The notes: a model not told the origin generated them from the letters alone. A stretch of 7,261 nt of DNA from Thermoactinomycetaceae bacterium (GCA_025449475.1 JANWJM010000141.1:1-7261); one strand, 5' to 3'. Counted from the stretch's first letter, positions 1 through 5,684 are shown. Translations and numbers: made by a program.

Positions 1-154
1 GATAATTTAAATCATGAAAAGCGCGTTGATACTGATTTTCTGTCTTGATTAAGATCGAGTTTTTATCTTGATATTCCCGATAGCCCCAAATTGCTGTTAT
101 TACAAATGCAATCAATGTGATTGGAAATAAAAATGCAGCTACTTTACGATACAT
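1..154 (-). CDS. ypeB: Germination protein YpeB, N-terminal fragment (cut by the window edge)
   Basis: The first 51 codons are visible, starting at ATG 154-152, and the gene runs off the left edge. The translation begins with a short basic segment (MYRK), then a hydrophobic stretch at residues 5-21 that looks like an uncleaved membrane anchor or export signal, then GYREYQDKNS and the motif QRAFHDL (residues 43-49), which I recognise from the YpeB N-terminus. In the family, YpeB is made in the forespore together with SleB and the two proteins stabilise each other in the dormant spore until germination. A Shine-Dalgarno site AAGGAG (170-165) lies 10 nt before the ATG and overlaps the sleB stop codon, so the two genes form a tight operon with a 14-nt gap and probable translational coupling. 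The rest of the protein, including the expected C-terminal repeat region, cannot be judged here. Confidence 0.85.
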   Translation of the reverse strand, partial: MYRKVAAFLFPITLIAFVITAIWGYREYQDKNSILIKTENQYQRAFHDLNY

Positions 155-168
155 GACAAAATCGCTCC

Positions 169-642
169 TTATCGGCAAAAAATATGTTTCCCAATCCGCT
201 TAACTTGAGGTCTTGACCAAATCCATTTTGACGTAGCGGTATCTGGGTTGAAATAATAGAGGCAGCCATTTGATGGATCCCAGCCACTGATCGCATCCAT
301 CACTGCTTTCTTAGCTGTAGCATTTGGTGTCAACCAGATTTGGCCATCTGTAACCGCTGTAAAAGCACCCGGTTGAAAAATTACTCCTGAAACCGATTGA
401 GGAAATTTTTCACTCTCCAATCGATTCAAAATAACAGCCGCCACCGCTACTTGACCAATATATGGCTCTCCTCGTGCTTCTCCATACACCGCATTCGCCA
501 TCAGCTGAATATCGTTTTGTGAAAATCCACCACTACTCTTTCCAGTGCTGGCAGCAATCGTACTATCCGTTCCTTGAAGAACACCGATAAAAGAGAACAA
601 GAGCAAAAACACCAGTGATCGTATACACCATTTCCTTTTCAA
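169..642 (-). CDS. sleB: Spore cortex-lytic enzyme SleB, short form lacking the peptidoglycan-binding domain
   Basis: A 157-residue exported hydrolase. It starts at TTG 642-640, with GGAGG (656-652) 9 nt upstream; no better start exists. Residues 1-31 form a signal peptide: basic KRK, hydrophobic core LVFLLLFSFIGVL, likely cleavage near TIAAS. After a short Ser/Gly-rich linker, residues 40-157 match the SleB/CwlJ hydrolase_2 domain, including NAVYGEARGEP (50-60), whose first Glu (E55) is the expected catalytic acid of this lytic transglycosylase family, and AVILNR (69-74). SleB cuts muramic-delta-lactam cortex peptidoglycan during germination. B. subtilis SleB is about 305 residues, with an N-terminal peptidoglycan-binding domain between signal and catalytic domain; that domain is absent here. 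CwlJ is also short, but it lacks a signal peptide and sits with gerQ; the signal peptide and adjacent ypeB favour SleB. Confidence 0.88.
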   Translation of the reverse strand: MKRKWCIRSLVFLLLFSFIGVLQGTDSTIAASTGKSSGGFSQNDIQLMANAVYGEARGEPYIGQVAVAAVILNRLESEKFPQSVSGVIFQPGAFTAVTDGQIWLTPNATAKKAVMDAISGWDPSNGCLYYFNPDTATSKWIWSRPQVKRIGKHIFCR

Positions 643-677
643 AGCGAACAGCCTCCAACTGATAAAGCTTTTGGTCG

Positions 678-708
678 TAGTTTGAACCTTAAAAGGTGAA
701 AATATGTA
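678..708 (-). promoter_or_regulatory. Candidate sigma-G (forespore) promoter for sleB-ypeB
   Basis: On the minus strand, TACATA (708-703) and CAAACTA (684-678) are separated by 18 nt. The sigma-G consensus is about TGMATA, 17-18 nt, CATACTA, so the match is 5/6 and 6/7. Transcription would begin near 671, about 29 nt before the sleB start codon. The sleB operon of B. subtilis is known to be sigma-G dependent, which agrees. This is a consensus match by eye, not a mapped start site. Confidence 0.6.
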
Positions 709-959
709 ATTGTAAACGCTTTTCTTACCTTTTTTCTGTAGTATTCGAGGATCGAACAGTAGATAATTAGCGATACTCTTTTTAGAGACTTTTTAACTAT
801 TAGCAGGTAGTGCAATTGCAAAAGATAGGATCGCTCATAACCTTGATGCTATAGTGATCCTGTGGTTCACTACTCCTCATAACATGACACTTTTCTGCCC
901 AAGATCAGTGTCGCTTTCAATCGCTACAATTCTCGACTTCTTCATTCTTTTCTGACCAA
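709..959. other. Intergenic stretch without a convincing protein gene; contains nested inverted repeats
   Basis: No open frame here has both a credible start site and a protein-like composition. The frames that cross it overlap sleB or the 989-1153 gene out of frame. What can be seen are inverted repeats. An outer pair GGTAGTG (806-812) / CACTACT (868-874) encloses an inner pair AGGATCGCT (827-835) / AGTGATCCT (853-861). The inner arms pair fully if one G-U wobble is allowed. A small TTCGA / TCGAA pair lies at 744-756, and GACAC / GTGTC arms lie near 886-912. Together with the T-tailed hairpin at 960-990 this could be a structured RNA on the plus strand, or remnant regulatory DNA. I recognise no known RNA family. 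Confidence 0.3.
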
Positions 960-990
960 GAGGTGGCCATAAGACCACCTCACTTTTTTT
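960..990 (+). terminator. Hairpin with T run: plus-strand terminator, or 3' hairpin of the minus-strand gene
   Basis: GAGGTGG (960-966) and CCACCTC (975-981) form a 7-bp GC-rich stem. On the plus strand it is followed by AC and seven T (984-990), as in an intrinsic terminator, yet no plus-strand gene precedes it. Read on the minus strand, the stem grows to 9 bp through a G-U pair with a UUAU loop and lies 7 nt after the stop codon of the 989-1153 gene, but no T run follows. The direction of action is therefore uncertain. Confidence 0.45.
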
Positions 991-1153
991 ACATGATCTT
1001 TTCACTTTTAATCTCAAAATCTGACTCATTATCACAAAGGCATCGTTTAAAACCTGTCTCAATGGTTCCATTTCTCATTCTTCCTTTTAAAAAGAATCGT
1101 TCTCCACAGCGCTTACAATGAATCATAACCTGATAACGATCCTTTTTTTTCAT
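989..1153 (-). CDS. Small cysteine-rich (zinc-ribbon-like) protein of unknown function
   Basis: A 54-residue basic protein that I do not recognise. It contains CKRC (residues 13-16) and CLC (38-40), a CxxC plus CxC arrangement that could bind one zinc ion, as in a zinc ribbon, with positively charged residues around it (KKKDR, KGRMRNG). No signal peptide or membrane segment is visible. I chose ATG 1153-1151. The frame is open back to a GTG at 1207, which would give 72 residues, but that GTG has no Shine-Dalgarno site, while the ATG has a modest AAAGGA...GTGAG region upstream. The start therefore remains uncertain. The gene is divergent from the asparaginase gene, with about 120 bp between them, and a hairpin follows its stop. 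Being short and without a known homologue, it could still be a spurious frame. Confidence 0.5.
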   Translation of the reverse strand: MKKKDRYQVMIHCKRCGERFFLKGRMRNGTIETGFKRCLCDNESDFEIKSEKIM

Positions 1154-1203
1154 GATCCATCTCACATCCTTTAAGGCTTCTTGCGCGTAGTATTCCCCCA
1201 CAG

Positions 1204-1242
1204 ACACGATGAAATTCTGACATGATCATGATAAAATCGTGT
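1204..1242. promoter_or_regulatory. Operator-like symmetric element in the divergent intergenic region
   Basis: A perfect 7-bp inverted repeat ACACGAT (1204-1210) / ATCGTGT (1236-1242), with a 25-nt spacer, surrounds the perfect 10-bp palindrome CATGATCATG (1221-1230) almost concentrically. It lies 31-69 bp before the asparaginase GTG and covers a possible -10 box TAAAAT (1232-1237). No good -35 box was found. The position suits a repressor or activator site, but no regulator can be named. Confidence 0.3.
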
Positions 1243-1272
1243 TGTTGAGCACAATAAAGAAGGTGATGTTAC

Positions 1273-2250
1273 GTGAATTCAAATAGAGTAGTGGTCATCA
1301 ATACAGGGGGAACGATCGCAATGGAAGAAAACCCTACTGCTTCCGGTGTCGGGAACGCAAACCCTGCAAAGCTACAATCCATTCTCTCACTCGTACAAAC
1401 CCCTGTACAAGTAACCATGCATCATTTCTTAGAGAAACCCAGCCCCCATATTACCTTGCCCGATATGTATCGACTCGCCTTGCGGGTACAGAGCGAACTG
1501 AAGCAAGATTCGGTAACTGGAGTAGTCATTACCCACGGAACGGATACTTTGGAAGAGACAGCTTATTTCCTTCACCTGACCATTGATAGTCATAAACCGG
1601 TGGTCTTGACTGGTGCAATGCGTAGCCATAACGAACTTGGAGCCGACGGCCCGCGCAATCTGGTTCAATCGATTCGTGTCGCCAGTGACCCCAACGCGCA
1701 ACATCGTGGTACGTTGATTGTGTTCAACGATGAGATTCACTCGGCTGAAGCGGTAACCAAAGTACATACTCATCAAACTTCAACCTTTCAATCTCCCGGA
1801 AAAGGACCCATTGGATTGATTGCTAAACAGAAAATTCATTTCTTTTACTCTCCACAACATCATCCATTGATTCCACTCACCCCTCCTTCCGCGGATATCG
1901 TATTGATCAAAGCGGTAGCTGATCTCGATGAACGATGGATTCAATTCGCAATTGATCAACAGGTAGATGGCATTGTCATTGAAGCACTGGGGCAAGGAAA
2001 CCTTCCTCCTAAAATCTTGCCCGCCTGTCAGCAAGCCATCCAACAAAACATTCCCATTTTGCTCGTCTCTCGTTGTTTGGAAGGGAGAGTGGAAGCGACG
2101 TATGATTATGAAGGTGGAGGAAAACAACTCGCCAAACAGGGATTTATTCTCTATCCGGACTTACAAGGTCAAAAAGCACGCATCCTGCTGACCCTTGCCC
2201 GATCGGCTCAAAAAAACCTTCCCAACTATCAACCTTTTTTTCAAAAATAA
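1273..2250 (+). CDS. L-asparaginase (asparaginase/glutaminase family), predicted cytoplasmic
   Basis: A 325-residue enzyme hydrolysing L-asparagine to aspartate and ammonium. Both family signatures are present: TGGTIAM at 11-17, with T11 as the likely nucleophile, and ITHGTDTLEE at 86-95, with T90-D91 as the second catalytic pair. The Lys of VTKVHTH (K163) matches the third catalytic position. The segments LTGAMRSHNELGADGP (112-127) and FQSPGKGPIG (172-181) resemble the exported AnsZ (YccC) type more than B. subtilis AnsA. However, the N-terminus starts directly with the first beta strand (NRVVVIN), with no signal peptide or lipobox, so a cytoplasmic enzyme is expected. The active-site-loop Tyr of E. 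coli AsnB-type enzymes (Tyr25) has no obvious counterpart in ENPTASGVG. It starts at GTG 1273, with AAGGTGAT (1259-1267) just upstream; the overlapping ATG at 1265 is followed by an early stop. Asparaginase is certain; ansA versus ansZ naming is not. Confidence 0.93.
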   Translation: MNSNRVVVINTGGTIAMEENPTASGVGNANPAKLQSILSLVQTPVQVTMHHFLEKPSPHITLPDMYRLALRVQSELKQDSVTGVVITHGTDTLEETAYFLHLTIDSHKPVVLTGAMRSHNELGADGPRNLVQSIRVASDPNAQHRGTLIVFNDEIHSAEAVTKVHTHQTSTFQSPGKGPIGLIAKQKIHFFYSPQHHPLIPLTPPSADIVLIKAVADLDERWIQFAIDQQVDGIVIEALGQGNLPPKILPACQQAIQQNIPILLVSRCLEGRVEATYDYEGGGKQLAKQGFILYPDLQGQKARILLTLARSAQKNLPNYQPFFQK

Positions 2251-2281
2251 AAAGACACATTTCTAGGCGTCTTTCATTTTT
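2241..2281. terminator. Bidirectional terminator between convergent asparaginase and ypdA genes
   Basis: AAAGAC (2251-2256) and GTCTTT (2269-2274) form a 6-bp stem with a 12-nt loop. On the plus strand it is followed by CATTTTT. On the minus strand the stem is followed by TTATTTTT. It starts right after the asparaginase stop and contains the ypdA stop codon (2265-2263), so one hairpin can end both transcripts. The short stem makes it a modest terminator. Confidence 0.65.
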
Positions 2282-3237
2282 CTCTTGATATCTTCTGCGA
2301 TTTTCTGCCCATGAAATCGTCCATTTTCAATAAATATCTTGGTAGGGTCGTTGCCTGTAGCTACAACGCCTGCAACGTAGAGATTGGAGATGGAAGTTTC
2401 CATATTCTCTGAATAAACAGGGGTTTCATGAATGGGGTCGACGTCTGCGCCCAGTTGCTTCAAAAAAACCAAGTTAGGACGATATCCGGTCATCGCAAAT
2501 ACAGCCTCAGCTGGGATTGTGAAGTCTGCATCTCCTTGCCGAATGTTTACACTTGTCGGATCAATGCGGGTGACGGTTGCATTCCAATACATCCTGATCT
2601 TTTCATGATTAATCGCACTTTCAATACTTGGTCGAATCCAAGGCTTGATCGAAGAGTCAAACGAAGCTCTCCGATAGACCATTGTCACATCTGCACCTAC
2701 ACGTTGTAGCTCGAGAGCTGCATGGATGGCAGAATGTCGCCCGCCAATCACGACAACCTGTAGCCCTGCATAAGGATGGGCCTCACGAAAATAATGAAAA
2801 ACATGGGGGTGATCTTCTCCAGGGATATTCATCCTATGCGGCTGATCATAATAGCCGGTCGCAATTACAACATATCGGCTCCGATACTGATGGTATTTCG
2901 TTCTCCCTTTTGTTGTGACCAAAAAATGATCCGCTTTCCGCTCGATCTTTTCCACTTTTTCATGTGTATGAACACGAAGTCCATAATGCTGAACCACAGT
3001 GCGATAGTAAACAATCGCTTCTTCTCGTTTGGGACGTTCACGGGTCGTTATAAAAGGAATATCTCCGATTTCAATTTTATCGGCTGAGCTAAAAAAAGTC
3101 ATCGATAAAGGGTATGTATAGATGGTGTTCACAATGGCCCCTTTCTCGATCATCAACGGTCTCAAACCTCGTTTTTGGCATTCAATCGCTACCGAAATTC
3201 CACAAGGACCCGCTCCAACAATTAATACCTCCTCCAA
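2263..3237 (-). CDS. ypdA: YpdA-family FAD/NADPH bacillithiol disulfide reductase
   Basis: A 324-residue flavoprotein of the YpdA (Bdr) family, which uses NADPH to reduce oxidised bacillithiol in Firmicutes, acting with bacilliredoxins. An N-terminal FAD site VGAGPCG (residues 7-13) carries the conserved single Cys (C12 here, corresponding to Cys14 of S. aureus YpdA). ATGYYDQ (126-132) follows, then the NADPH-binding GGRHSA (165-170) and a C-terminal FAD segment NLYVAGVVATGNDP. The stretches YPLSMTFFSSADK and PWIRPSIESAINHEKI are family-like. There is no CxxC pair, unlike true thioredoxin reductase. Start choice: TTG 3237 has GGAGG (3250-3246) 8 nt upstream, whereas the in-frame TTG at 3243 would be only 2 nt from it; an in-frame TAG lies just before. 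It follows gdh, beyond a hairpin terminator. Confidence 0.9.
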   Translation of the reverse strand: MEEVLIVGAGPCGISVAIECQKRGLRPLMIEKGAIVNTIYTYPLSMTFFSSADKIEIGDIPFITTRERPKREEAIVYYRTVVQHYGLRVHTHEKVEKIERKADHFLVTTKGRTKYHQYRSRYVVIATGYYDQPHRMNIPGEDHPHVFHYFREAHPYAGLQVVVIGGRHSAIHAALELQRVGADVTMVYRRASFDSSIKPWIRPSIESAINHEKIRMYWNATVTRIDPTSVNIRQGDADFTIPAEAVFAMTGYRPNLVFLKQLGADVDPIHETPVYSENMETSISNLYVAGVVATGNDPTKIFIENGRFHGQKIAEDIKRKMKDA

Positions 3238-3251
3238 TGACAATTCCTCCT

Positions 3252-3288
3252 ATAAAAGAAGAAAAACACCCTTAAATCGGATGCTTTT
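3252..3288 (-). terminator. Terminator of the glutamate dehydrogenase gene, in front of ypdA
   Basis: On the minus strand AAAAGCATCC (3288-3279) pairs with GGGTGTTTTT (3271-3262), 10 bp including two G-U pairs, with a 7-nt loop, followed by CTTCTTTTAT. It lies 18 nt after the gdh stop and ends just before the ypdA Shine-Dalgarno site at 3250, so it limits but may not abolish read-through into ypdA. The plus strand also has a T-rich tail. Confidence 0.65.
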
Positions 3289-3306
3289 CTTTTTATTCTT
3301 ATTATA

Positions 3307-4590
3307 CTATACCCAACCTCGGAATCGTGATGCTTCAGCCATCTTTCGAACACCTACCATATACGCAGCTAAGCGCATATCCACTCCCCGTGATTGAGCG
3401 GTTTGATATACGTTTTCGAACGCTTGAACCATGGTTTCTTCCAATTTTTGTTCCACTTCTTCTTCAGGCCAGTAATATCCTTGGTTATTTTGTACCCACT
3501 CGAAGTATGAGACGGTAACTCCTCCCGCACTCGCAAGCACATCGGGAACAAGCAGGATTCCTCTTTCCACCAATATCTTTGTCGCTTCAAGTGTGGTCGG
3601 ACCATTTGCAGCTTCCACAACAATATTCGCTCGAATATTATGCGCATTGTCAGCTGTAATTTGATTCTCGACCGCTGCAGGAACCAAGATATCACATTCG
3701 AGTTCAAGCATTTCCCGATTGGTGATCCGATCTTCAAAGAGGTTGGTCACACTACCATGTGAATCGCGTCGATCCAACAAATAATCGATATCAAGACCAT
3801 CAGGATTATAGAGAGCTCCATGCATATCAGATATAGCAATCACTTTTGCACCCGCATCATGCATAAACTTCGACAGATAACTTCCTGCATTTCCAAAGCC
3901 CTGAACGATTACACGAGCACCCTTTAAATCGATTCCGCGTTTCTTAGCGGCCTCGCGAATCATCAGGGTAACACCTTTTGCAGTCGCCGTTTCACGACCT
4001 CGTGATCCTCCTAATACCAACGGCTTCCCTGTGATAAAACCGGGTGAATCAAATTCTCGTATGCTGCTATACTCATCCAGCATCCATGCCATAATCTGAG
4101 AGTTTGTGAATATATCGGGAGCCGGAATATCCTTTGAGGGTCCAACAATCTGACTAATTGCACGGACATAACCTCGAGAAAGTCTTTCTAATTCACGAAA
4201 AGACATGGTTCGGGGATCACAAACGATTCCGCCTTTCCCTCCACCATAAGGGAGATCGACAATGCCTGCTTTGAGACTCATCCAAATTGATAGCGCTTTC
4301 ACTTCTGACGCAGTAACATCCGGATGGAATCGAACTCCTCCTTTTGTTGGACCAACTGCATCATTATGTTGTGCACGATAACCCGTAAATATTTTAACCG
4401 AGCCATCATCCATACGAACAGGAATCCGTACTGTTAGCATGCGAAGCGGCTCTTTTAACAATTCATAAACAGGTTCAGGATAACCAAGTTTATTTAATGC
4501 TTGCTTGATTACAGTCTGTGTTGAAGCCAGCACATCTAAATTTTCCGGTTGCTTTGTTTTTTGACCAGTTGTAACTGATGGTTGTTCCAT
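3307..4590 (-). CDS. gudB: NAD-type glutamate dehydrogenase (GudB/RocG family)
   Basis: A 427-residue hexameric-type enzyme that converts glutamate to 2-oxoglutarate plus ammonium, linking amino-acid breakdown to the TCA cycle. Residues (427-aa numbering): substrate segment GPTKGGVRFHP with K83; catalytic Lys K119 in LPYGGGKGG; catalytic Asp D159 in DIPAPD; and dinucleotide fold GFGNAG (231-236), followed by the EAANGPTT segment (326-333). I chose ATG 4590-4588, 5 nt after GGGGTGG (4602-4596). An in-frame GTG at 4599 lies inside that Shine-Dalgarno site. The resulting length equals that of B. subtilis GudB. The region corresponding to the inactivating VKA duplication in laboratory B. subtilis 168 gudB has only one VKA copy (97-99), so the enzyme should be active. 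The gudB name rather than rocG rests on the ypdA/mecA neighbourhood. Confidence 0.94.
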   Translation of the reverse strand: MEQPSVTTGQKTKQPENLDVLASTQTVIKQALNKLGYPEPVYELLKEPLRMLTVRIPVRMDDGSVKIFTGYRAQHNDAVGPTKGGVRFHPDVTASEVKALSIWMSLKAGIVDLPYGGGKGGIVCDPRTMSFRELERLSRGYVRAISQIVGPSKDIPAPDIFTNSQIMAWMLDEYSSIREFDSPGFITGKPLVLGGSRGRETATAKGVTLMIREAAKKRGIDLKGARVIVQGFGNAGSYLSKFMHDAGAKVIAISDMHGALYNPDGLDIDYLLDRRDSHGSVTNLFEDRITNREMLELECDILVPAAVENQITADNAHNIRANIVVEAANGPTTLEATKILVERGILLVPDVLASAGGVTVSYFEWVQNNQGYYWPEEEVEQKLEETMVQAFENVYQTAQSRGVDMRLAAYMVGVRKMAEASRFRGWV

Positions 4591-4882
4591 CGAAACCACC
4601 CCAAACTTAACTTGTTCTATTCATGATATTACTGACCAAAATCAAATGAATGAAAGCCCATTCAACCATTTAAACTTCCTTATCACCTTCTCAATGGTGG
4701 AAGTATAATACTCATTTCGTTTTCCAAACAAACTGTACTATATTCTCTATTCATTATCAATTCTCTAATTAGTGAGCCACACTGTATCTAGAACTGGAAA
4801 TATGCTTAATTCGTTTAATTCAATAATAAATCGCTTGAATGAGCTTTTTTTTACAACTCTCTATATACAAATTATTATGCAC
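4591..4882 (-). promoter_or_regulatory. Upstream region of glutamate dehydrogenase: AT-rich leader with candidate promoter
   Basis: About 290 bp with no gene on either strand. The best sigma-A-like match on the minus strand is TTGTTT (4731-4726), 18 nt, TATACT (4707-4702), with an overlapping TATTAT at 4710-4705. It would give a leader of about 105 nt. Within that leader is a perfect 6-bp inverted repeat, TGAATG (4647-4652) / CATTCA (4659-4664), which could be an operator or RNA hairpin. No -24/-12 sigma-54 element, as used by B. subtilis rocG, was seen. The remaining part (4741-4882) shows only AT-rich sequence. Confidence 0.35.
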
Positions 4883-4923
4883 AAACAAAAAAAAGCGTCA
4901 CCATTGGACGCTTTTTTTTGTTT
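4883..4923. terminator. Strong bidirectional intrinsic terminator downstream of the MecA-family gene
   Basis: A perfect 17-bp inverted repeat (4883-4899 with 4907-4923) around a 7-nt loop ACCATTG. The GC core GCGTC / GACGC is flanked by eight A on one side and eight T on the other, so it works as a terminator in both directions. It lies about 90 bp after the mecA-family stop codon and insulates that gene from gdh, which is transcribed in the same direction. Confidence 0.92.
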
Positions 4924-5014
4924 GGATCTTATAAATATTTTTTCAATCCTTACTAACCCCAACTCTATCTATGAATACATATTTTTTGACCAACTGTTAG
5001 CAATCCATTTTATT

Positions 5015-5605
5015 TTAACCAAAATAATGTTTGATTTGGTTGATAGCATCGTGAGAACACACTGTCTTCCCGTATTCCAAAAGCACTGTATTTGTAACTG
5101 TAGAAGCCTCTCCATATTCGGATAAGATAGCGATCACCGCTTCAATTTGGTCCGTTTGCAAATCGTCACCAAAAACGAGGTAATAGGCATTGTGATAGAA
5201 ATACAATCGACCTCCAGTGGATACAATTTGATGGAGACTCGATGCAGCTTGGATCACATGCTCAAATTCACGAAAAGCAAAAACGATTTCATTGGTTTCT
5301 TCCATGGTTACTTCCAGTTCATATATATCTTCTTCATCAAAATCTTCATGATCCGCACTGTGGGGCCGTCCCCGGGTAACCACGACAACCATTCCCTGTG
5401 CTGGCAAAGCAAAAACTTCTACAGCTACTGGTCCTACGACTTCAAAGCCGAGTTCTTGATATGCATGCTCCATCATATCATTGAATAATTCATGAACTTT
5501 TGGAACATCACGCCACATATCTTCTTTCTCAATACCGCGATCCATCAGATCGTCTAAGGTTAAGAAGAAGCGGATTTTATCTCCCCCTAGACGCTCTACA
5601 CGCAT
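5015..5605 (-). CDS. mecA: Adaptor protein MecA family (MecA/YpbH-like, ClpC adaptor)
   Basis: A 196-residue cytoplasmic adaptor expected to deliver substrates to the ClpC-ClpP protease. The N-terminal half (1-80) begins MRVERLGGDKIRFFLTLDDL and contains WRDVPKVHELFNDMM and GPVAVEVFALPAQGMVVVVT, typical of MecA. An acidic linker follows (HEDFDEEDIYE, 86-96), then the C-terminal ClpC-binding half with TGGRLYFYHNAYYLVF (130-145) and ILSEYGEAST (160-169). B. subtilis has two paralogues: MecA (218 aa), which targets ComK, and YpbH/MecB (194 aa). The length and the nearby gudB favour the YpbH type, but the targets cannot be inferred. The start ATG 5605-5603 has AAGGGAGGG (5620-5612) 6 nt upstream. 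A strong terminator follows. Upstream lies an inverted repeat that may control it. Confidence 0.92.
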   Translation of the reverse strand: MRVERLGGDKIRFFLTLDDLMDRGIEKEDMWRDVPKVHELFNDMMEHAYQELGFEVVGPVAVEVFALPAQGMVVVVTRGRPHSADHEDFDEEDIYELEVTMEETNEIVFAFREFEHVIQAASSLHQIVSTGGRLYFYHNAYYLVFGDDLQTDQIEAVIAILSEYGEASTVTNTVLLEYGKTVCSHDAINQIKHYFG

Positions 5606-5619
5606 GGCTTACCCTCCCT

Positions 5620-5679
5620 TTACTGGAGACATCCACAATAACATTTTATGTGTGTGAATCGATCTTTGTTACCGTTCAC
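5620..5679 (-). CDS. Possible 19-residue leader peptide in front of the MecA-family gene
   Basis: A tiny frame starting at GTG 5679-5677, with AAAGGAG (5691-5685) 5 nt before it and a TAA stop (5622-5620) touching the mecA-family Shine-Dalgarno site. The peptide is MNGNKDRFTHIKCYCGCLQ, with three Cys near its end (CYCGC). Its start codon lies in one arm of the 10-bp inverted repeat at 5649-5684. The good ribosome site and abutting stop suggest a leader peptide with coupled translation, but at this length the frame may be accidental. Confidence 0.2.
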   Translation of the reverse strand: MNGNKDRFTHIKCYCGCLQ

Positions 5680-5684
5680 ACACA
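5649..5684. repeat. Perfect 10-bp inverted repeat upstream of the MecA-family gene
   Basis: TGTGTGTGAA (5649-5658) and TTCACACACA (5675-5684) are exact complements separated by 16 nt. The element lies 44-79 bp before the mecA-family start codon. It could be a repressor operator, or an RNA stem-loop in the leader that hides the start of the small leader frame. No T run follows on either strand, so it is not an ordinary terminator. No known operator consensus was recognised. Confidence 0.6.

Noticed and set aside
639..821. A 60-codon minus-strand frame across the sleB upstream region.
   Set aside because: It covers the sigma-G promoter and the sleB ribosome site, and its composition reflects AT-rich DNA.
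877..1071. A 64-codon minus-strand frame ending near 877.
   Set aside because: It overlaps the CxxC gene out of frame and crosses the 960-990 hairpin; no ribosome site and no recognisable domain.
3238..3243. TTG at 3243 as the ypdA start, adding two residues.
   Set aside because: It would be only 2 nt from the GGAGG site, whereas TTG 3237 has an 8-nt spacing.
3369..3737. A 122-codon minus-strand frame inside the glutamate dehydrogenase gene.
   Set aside because: It lies wholly within the well-supported gdh gene in another frame and has low-complexity, non-protein-like composition; no separate ribosome site is convincing.
4591..4882. A sigma-54 (-24/-12) promoter for glutamate dehydrogenase, as known for B. 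subtilis rocG.
   Set aside because: No TGGCA-N-TTGC-like element was found in the region; only a weak sigma-A-like match is present.
4772..5125. A 117-codon plus-strand frame between gdh and the MecA-family gene.
   Set aside because: It runs through the strong terminator hairpin at 4883-4923 and into the mecA-family gene antisense; no ribosome site.
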